Origin: CAYHDN01 sp964355425 | Lineage (GTDB): Bacteria > Patescibacteriota > UBA1384 > XYA2-FULL-43-10 > CAINNR01 | DNA: 14,255 bases | NCBI GenBank assembly: GCA_964355425.1 | Contig: CAYHDN010000021.1 | Coordinates: forward strand, 1 to 14,255 | Direction: 5' to 3' | In this document: one piece after another, positions 11,657 through 14,255 of the stretch | How the letters are laid out: the number at the start of each line of letters is the position of its first letter | Numbering within the stretch: the stretch's first letter is position 1 | The notes under the pieces: model-generated | What the model saw: the letters and a program-made list of their open reading frames with translations, nothing else | Told to the model about the DNA's origin: nothing | Database searches by the model: none | Program-made: the position numbers and the translations under genes

Positions 11657-12913
11657 TCAATTATTACTTTTTGATATCGCCGCTTTGGGTCCAATGGCGG
11701 CAATCGTCATTTTGTCTGAAATTAAATATTTGTTGGCAACTTTTTTAACATTTTCGAAGGTTACTGAATTTATCTTATCAATAAATTCGTCAACAGTAAT
11801 TAATTCACCGGTCGTAAAATAATATCGCAGTATTAAATATGTCATATTGTAAGAGTTTTCTGTTGAAAGTTTTAATTGACCGATTTGATAAGCTTTAGCC
11901 TTTTCAACTTCCTCTGGCATCATGTCTGTTTTAATTCTTTCATATTCTGATCTTATCGCCTCGACCGCTTCCACAAGCTTTTCATTCGGAACTCCTGCCT
12001 GTGTCGAAATCGTACCGATTGTCGTGGTCGAATTGGCTTCGGTCCGAATATCATATGCCAATTCTAACTCCTCGCGAATTTTGTTAAACATTCTTGAACT
12101 CATATTCCCACCGAGAATCACAGCCATTGTTCGAAAAGCCTCGTACTCTTCGGAACCGTACGCCGGACCGAGAAATCCGATCATCAGATTAGTCTGAGCA
12201 GTATTTTTTATCAAACTATTCTCTTTAATTTGCAAGACTTTGGCCGGAAAAATATCAGTCTTTCGGCCGCTGCCGATTACCAAATATTTCTCAATTAGAG
12301 CAATAATTTCATCTTTAGAGAATTTTTCGAAATTGCCGCCAAGCCCAATAAAACAATTTTGCCCGATATAAAATTTTGCTTTAAATGTTTTTAAATCTTC
12401 TCGGCAAACGCTTTTAATAGTTTCATAATTTCCAATAACATTTCGCGAAAGCGGATCACCGTTAAAAATTGCCTGGTCGTAGATGTCCACGACATATTCT
12501 CCCGGCATATCCTGATACATTTTTATTTCTTCTGAAATGACATTTTTTTCTTTGCTGATGTCTTTTTCCGACAATAATGAATTTGATATCATATCGCCGA
12601 GAATTTCAATCGCTTTTGGCAGATAATTTTCTGATGCTGAAATAGCGTAAGTTGTATATTCATCGGAAGTGTGGCCGTTAAAAGCGGCGCCCATGACATC
12701 AACCTCTTTGGCAATCGCGTTTGCCGTTGGCCGATTTTTTGTGCCATCGAACATCATATGTTCATAAAAATGAGAAATTCCGGATTTGGCGGCATCTTCA
12801 TATCGCGAACCAATACGAAAAGAAAAAATCACGTCGATGATTTTGGTTTCTTTCTTCGGCACAAACAGCAGTGTTATTCCGTTTTTGAGTTTGTGTATTT
12901 CTGGTGTATTCAT
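11657..12913 (-). CDS. M16 family zinc peptidase (processing-peptidase type)
   Basis: The 418-residue single-chain M16B-like metallopeptidase has the inverted zinc motif HFYEH (H48, E51, H52) and the distal zinc glutamate E129 in NVISEEIKMYQD, exactly 76 residues after H52, as in the family. The second half carries the R/Y-type signature SSRMFNKIREELELAYDI, which helps substrate binding in active members or partners. Thus one chain holds both the zinc and the R/Y half, as in other bacterial YmxG-like proteins. No signal peptide is seen, so it acts in the cytoplasm unless exported otherwise. It begins 23 bp after the tRNA-Arg 3' end, without a Shine-Dalgarno sequence, and is followed by ndk after 15 bp. 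Substrates are unknown. Confidence 0.95.
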   Translation of the reverse strand: MNTPEIHKLKNGITLLFVPKKETKIIDVIFSFRIGSRYEDAAKSGISHFYEHMMFDGTKNRPTANAIAKEVDVMGAAFNGHTSDEYTTYAISASENYLPKAIEILGDMISNSLLSEKDISKEKNVISEEIKMYQDMPGEYVVDIYDQAIFNGDPLSRNVIGNYETIKSVCREDLKTFKAKFYIGQNCFIGLGGNFEKFSKDEIIALIEKYLVIGSGRKTDIFPAKVLQIKENSLIKNTAQTNLMIGFLGPAYGSEEYEAFRTMAVILGGNMSSRMFNKIREELELAYDIRTEANSTTTIGTISTQAGVPNEKLVEAVEAIRSEYERIKTDMMPEEVEKAKAYQIGQLKLSTENSYNMTYLILRYYFTTGELITVDEFIDKINSVTFENVKKVANKYLISDKMTIAAIGPKAAISKSNN

Positions 12914-12936
12914 TTACATAAATTTACGACTAAAAC

Positions 12937-13012
12937 TGGCGCCCTCGAGCCGATTCGAACGGCTAACCTTCAGATCCGCAATCTGATGCTCTATCCATTG
13001 AGCTACGAGGGC
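12937..13012 (-). tRNA. tRNA-Arg, anticodon GCG
   Basis: A full 76-nt cloverleaf on the minus strand: acceptor GCCCTCG/CGAGGGC, D-arm GCTC-AATGGATA-GAGC, anticodon stem TCAGA/TCTGA with loop TTGCGGA (anticodon GCG, reading CGC and CGU), variable loop AGGTT, T-arm AGCCG-TTCGAAT-CGGCT, discriminator G and an encoded CCA. Most bacteria read these codons with an ACG (inosine) tRNA instead. It lies between a tRNA fragment and the M16 gene. Confidence 0.97.
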
Positions 13013-13017
13013 AAGAG

Positions 13018-13067
13018 CGACCTAGCCGAAGGACATCGGCTCGTTCTATCCACTGAACTACGGGGGC
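13018..13067 (-). pseudogene. Truncated tRNA (5' two thirds), T-arm and 3' end missing
   Basis: The minus strand from 13067 has a tRNA 5' half: GCCCCCG, TA, D-arm GTTC-AGTGGATA-GAAC, then an anticodon-like arm AGCCG...CGGCT with an eight-base loop ATGTCCTT, and AGGTCG. There is no T-arm and no CGGGGGC acceptor partner; after CTCTT the intact tRNA-Arg begins. The first 25 bases resemble that tRNA closely (GCCC[C/T]CGTAG[T/C]TCA[G/A]TGGATAGA). It looks like a duplicated tRNA that lost its 3' third. A sequencing or assembly deletion is the alternative. Confidence 0.75.
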
Positions 13068-13072
13068 AAATA

Positions 13073-13208
13073 TATTAAATTAAAAATTAAAGATCAAAAA
13101 GTAAAATTATGGAGTTAGCTATTATAGTTCGAGCACGAAGTGCTCACCAGCATTAAAATTTTTAATCTTTTATTTTTAATCTTAAGTTTTGACTCTGTCA
13201 AAACTTAA
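13073..13208. repeat. AT-rich imperfect inverted repeat and a hairpin
   Basis: The arm at about 13078-13110 (ATTAAAAATTAAAGATCAAA...) and the reverse complement of about 13151-13187 (ATTAAAAATAAAAGATTAAA...) are similar, facing each other across about 40 bp. A separate perfect 11-bp hairpin, TTAAGTTTTGA-CTCTG-TCAAAACTTAA (13182-13208), contains the stop codon of the 13198 gene; no T-run follows on the minus strand, so it is not a classical terminator. Confidence 0.55.
13121..13149 (-). promoter_or_regulatory. Promoter of the tRNA unit with palindrome in its spacer
   Basis: On the minus strand a consensus -10 TATAAT (13126-13121) lies 17 nt from a weak -35 TGGTGA (13149-13144). The spacer contains the palindrome GAGCAC-TTC-GTGCTC (13145-13131). 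The predicted start near 13114 gives a leader of about 46 nt before the tRNA fragment. The palindrome could be an operator or a hairpin of chance. Confidence 0.5.
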
Positions 13209-13719
13209 TCCATCTGTTAATCGTGTCCATAACATCTTCCCCCTTTTCCTCTTCTTCCGGCAGATGTTTGGACAGAAAGAGTCGTATCTGTTCTGGATTT
13301 TCATCTGAAACCGGCATTTCTACTGGCAGGCTAAACCGCTTAAGTTGTTCAAAACGGATAACAGGCCGATCCTGATAGAGAAAAATCCAAAAAGACTTAA
13401 ATTGGTCAAAAGTGAAAATCTTACTGTCAATTGTCACGCCCTGATCATAAACGGCGTAATTTTTCTTCTTTCCGGAGGCATGGGCCTGGCTGCCAAGCGC
13501 AACGACAGCGGCAACAACGACAGCAATTCCAAGCCACTGTCTCTGCCAGACAAAGACTCCGATGATAACAATGGCGATAAGAATTAAGTAGAGTAGCCAG
13601 CTTCGGCTTTTGTTATGGCTTTCAAACTCAACCGCCTGCCAGAAAAAGACTGGTTTGTCCGTCGGTGTGATCTCTTCTTTTACTTTTTGTTTTTTTACTT
13701 CTTCTTTTTCTTTTACCAC
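13198..13719 (-). CDS. Two-TM membrane protein, possible PH-like C-terminal domain
   Basis: I do not recognise a named family. The 173-residue product starts with a Lys/Glu-rich polar stretch (1-22), then FFWQAVEFESHNKSRSW, two membrane helices (about 41-58 and 62-75), and a cytoplasmic domain. NYAVYDQGVTIDSKIFTFDQFKSFWIFLYQDRPVIRFEQLKRFSLPVEMPV (87-137) reads as a beta-rich, PH-like fold, and NPEQIRLFLSKHLPEEEEKGEDVMDTINRWIKF as a C-terminal helix with an acidic break. The layout (aromatic-rich start, two TMs, then beta domain) recalls bacterial PH-domain membrane proteins such as the gene at 9197, without clear sequence identity. GTG at 13719 is the start, because upstream GTGs meet a stop; a GGGG lies seven bases before it. 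It sits between the dnaA terminator and the tRNA unit. Confidence 0.75.
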   Translation of the reverse strand: MVKEKEEVKKQKVKEEITPTDKPVFFWQAVEFESHNKSRSWLLYLILIAIVIIGVFVWQRQWLGIAVVVAAVVALGSQAHASGKKKNYAVYDQGVTIDSKIFTFDQFKSFWIFLYQDRPVIRFEQLKRFSLPVEMPVSDENPEQIRLFLSKHLPEEEEKGEDVMDTINRWIKF

Positions 13720-13742
13720 CTTGTCCCCACTTTTTTAACCGA

Positions 13743-13771
13743 TATATTCAAAGAATAGCAATTTTTGCCAA
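13743..13771 (-). promoter_or_regulatory. Possible promoter of the two-TM protein gene
   Basis: On the minus strand TTGGCA (13771-13766), a 17-nt spacer and AATATA (13748-13743), which is a modest -10. It lies between the dnaA terminator and the GTG at 13719, where a new transcript would be expected. Confidence 0.35.
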
Positions 13772-13789
13772 GTTCGTCCAGAAGCGGGC

Positions 13790-13819
13790 AAAAAGAAAAG
13801 CCTCCGCACCAGCGGAGGC
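13790..13819 (-). terminator. Intrinsic terminator of dnaA
   Basis: On the minus strand GCCTCCGC-TGGT-GCGGAGGC (13819-13800), a perfect 8-bp stem with a 4-nt loop, followed by TTTTCTTTTT. It lies about 20 bp after the dnaA stop codon. Confidence 0.93.
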
Positions 13820-13838
13820 ATAAGTTCACTTCTGGCCG

Positions 13839-14255
13839 TCATTGGTCACGGATGGCGGCTTTGTGTTCGTTCATCTTCCCTAGCATCTTCTCGTCCTCGG
13901 CCACCATGTCGCTGACCTTGTTATAGCTATACAAGATGGTCGAGTGGTCGCGGCCGCCGAAGAAGTTACCGATGTCGGCCAGCGAGTGATCGGTCAGCTC
14001 GCGCGCCAGGTAGATCGCCACCTGGCGCGGCCAGGCGATGTCCTTGCTGCGCTTGGGACCGACGAGGTCTCTGAACGCACACGTATAGCACTCGCTAACA
14101 TAGGTCACAATCTCGTTCAGACTGATGCGGCGATCGCTGGCGGAGGTCGAATAGTCGGCCACCATGTCATCAACAATCGACAGAGTCAGCTCGCCGCCGT
14201 AGAGGGAGCAATGGGCGCACAGTTTCAGTAATGCTCCCTCCAACACGCGGATGTT
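13839..14255 (-). CDS. dnaA: Chromosomal replication initiator DnaA, C-terminal part
   Basis: DnaA binds DnaA boxes at the origin and opens it for replication. The last 138 residues are visible; the gene enters from the window's right edge. The first codons read NIRVLEGALLKL, the end of the AAA+ domain (canonical NIRELEGAL). Domain IV follows: RRISLNEIVTYVSECYTC, then KRSKDIAWPRQVAIYLARELTDHSLADIGNFFGGRDHSTILYSYNKV, with the GGRDHST box-recognition signature. A ten- to twenty-residue tail (EKMLGKMNEHKAAIRDQ) ends at TGA. It is distinctly GC-rich (42 of 60 bases at 13981-14040 are G or C) compared with, for example, the M16 gene (19 of 60 at 12541-12600). No clear DnaA box is seen in the window; the origin would more likely lie upstream of dnaA, outside it. 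Confidence 0.97.
   Translation of the reverse strand, partial: NIRVLEGALLKLCAHCSLYGGELTLSIVDDMVADYSTSASDRRISLNEIVTYVSECYTCAFRDLVGPKRSKDIAWPRQVAIYLARELTDHSLADIGNFFGGRDHSTILYSYNKVSDMVAEDEKMLGKMNEHKAAIRDQ

Noticed and set aside
13720..13838. Replication origin beside dnaA
   Set aside because: This is the 3' side of dnaA; it holds a terminator and a promoter but no recognisable DnaA boxes (TTATCCACA type).
1..14255. Recoded TGA (code 25) as in some Patescibacteria
   Set aside because: TGA ends ndk, dnaA, the 13198 gene and the exported-protein gene at the expected lengths, and no in-frame TGA occurs in the long genes.

Overview
The window looks like a chromosomal segment of a small-genome bacterium of the Patescibacteria (Candidate Phyla Radiation). 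The basis is the family content and style: a nucleoside diphosphate kinase with a long internal insertion, a GluRS without the zinc-binding cysteines, ribosomal protein L19 with a long Ala/Glu/Lys tail, a Trm11-type methyltransferase with an EPYLG motif IV, many genes without a Shine-Dalgarno sequence, and very short intergenic gaps. TGA is used as a stop (ndk, dnaA, the 13198 gene), so the code is standard code 11. The phylum is an inference from gene style; no rRNA lies in the window.

Left part (1-2805): the minus strand carries a partial gltX, cut by the window edge, and yraN. Between them is a GC-rich stretch with a near-consensus promoter and a hairpin terminator, either a small RNA of about 125 nt or an attenuated gltX leader. 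A divergent GC-rich plus-strand cassette follows: a small HTH protein and an exported beta-rich protein, each with its own promoter and terminator. It ends at a two-way terminator facing rplS.

Middle (2806-5634): the minus strand carries a Trm11-like RNA methyltransferase, rpmA (L27), a probable 67-residue protein, a chain of strong hairpins with no gene, and rplS (L19). Short repeats and palindromes sit in several of the gaps.

5636-9175: dnaE, the replicative DNA polymerase III alpha subunit, is the only large plus-strand gene. It starts 39 bp from the divergent methyltransferase gene.

Right part (9197-14255, all minus strand): dnaA (partial, with a clear terminator), a two-TM protein, a truncated tRNA followed by an intact tRNA-Arg(GCG), an M16 zinc protease, ndk, a WecA/TagO-type sugar-phosphate transferase, a 35-residue membrane protein and a bacterial PH-domain membrane protein.

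The genes are mostly housekeeping: translation (gltX, rplS, rpmA, tRNA-Arg, methyltransferase), replication (dnaE, dnaA), nucleotide supply (ndk) and envelope (transferase, PH-domain proteins). I see no defence system, CRISPR array or insertion sequence. The least explained pieces are the RNA candidate upstream of gltX, the hairpin array before rplS, the heptanucleotide repeat read through inside gltX, the tRNA fragment, and a contrast between GC-rich segments (HTH/exported cassette, 3481-3966, dnaA) and the more AT-rich remainder.
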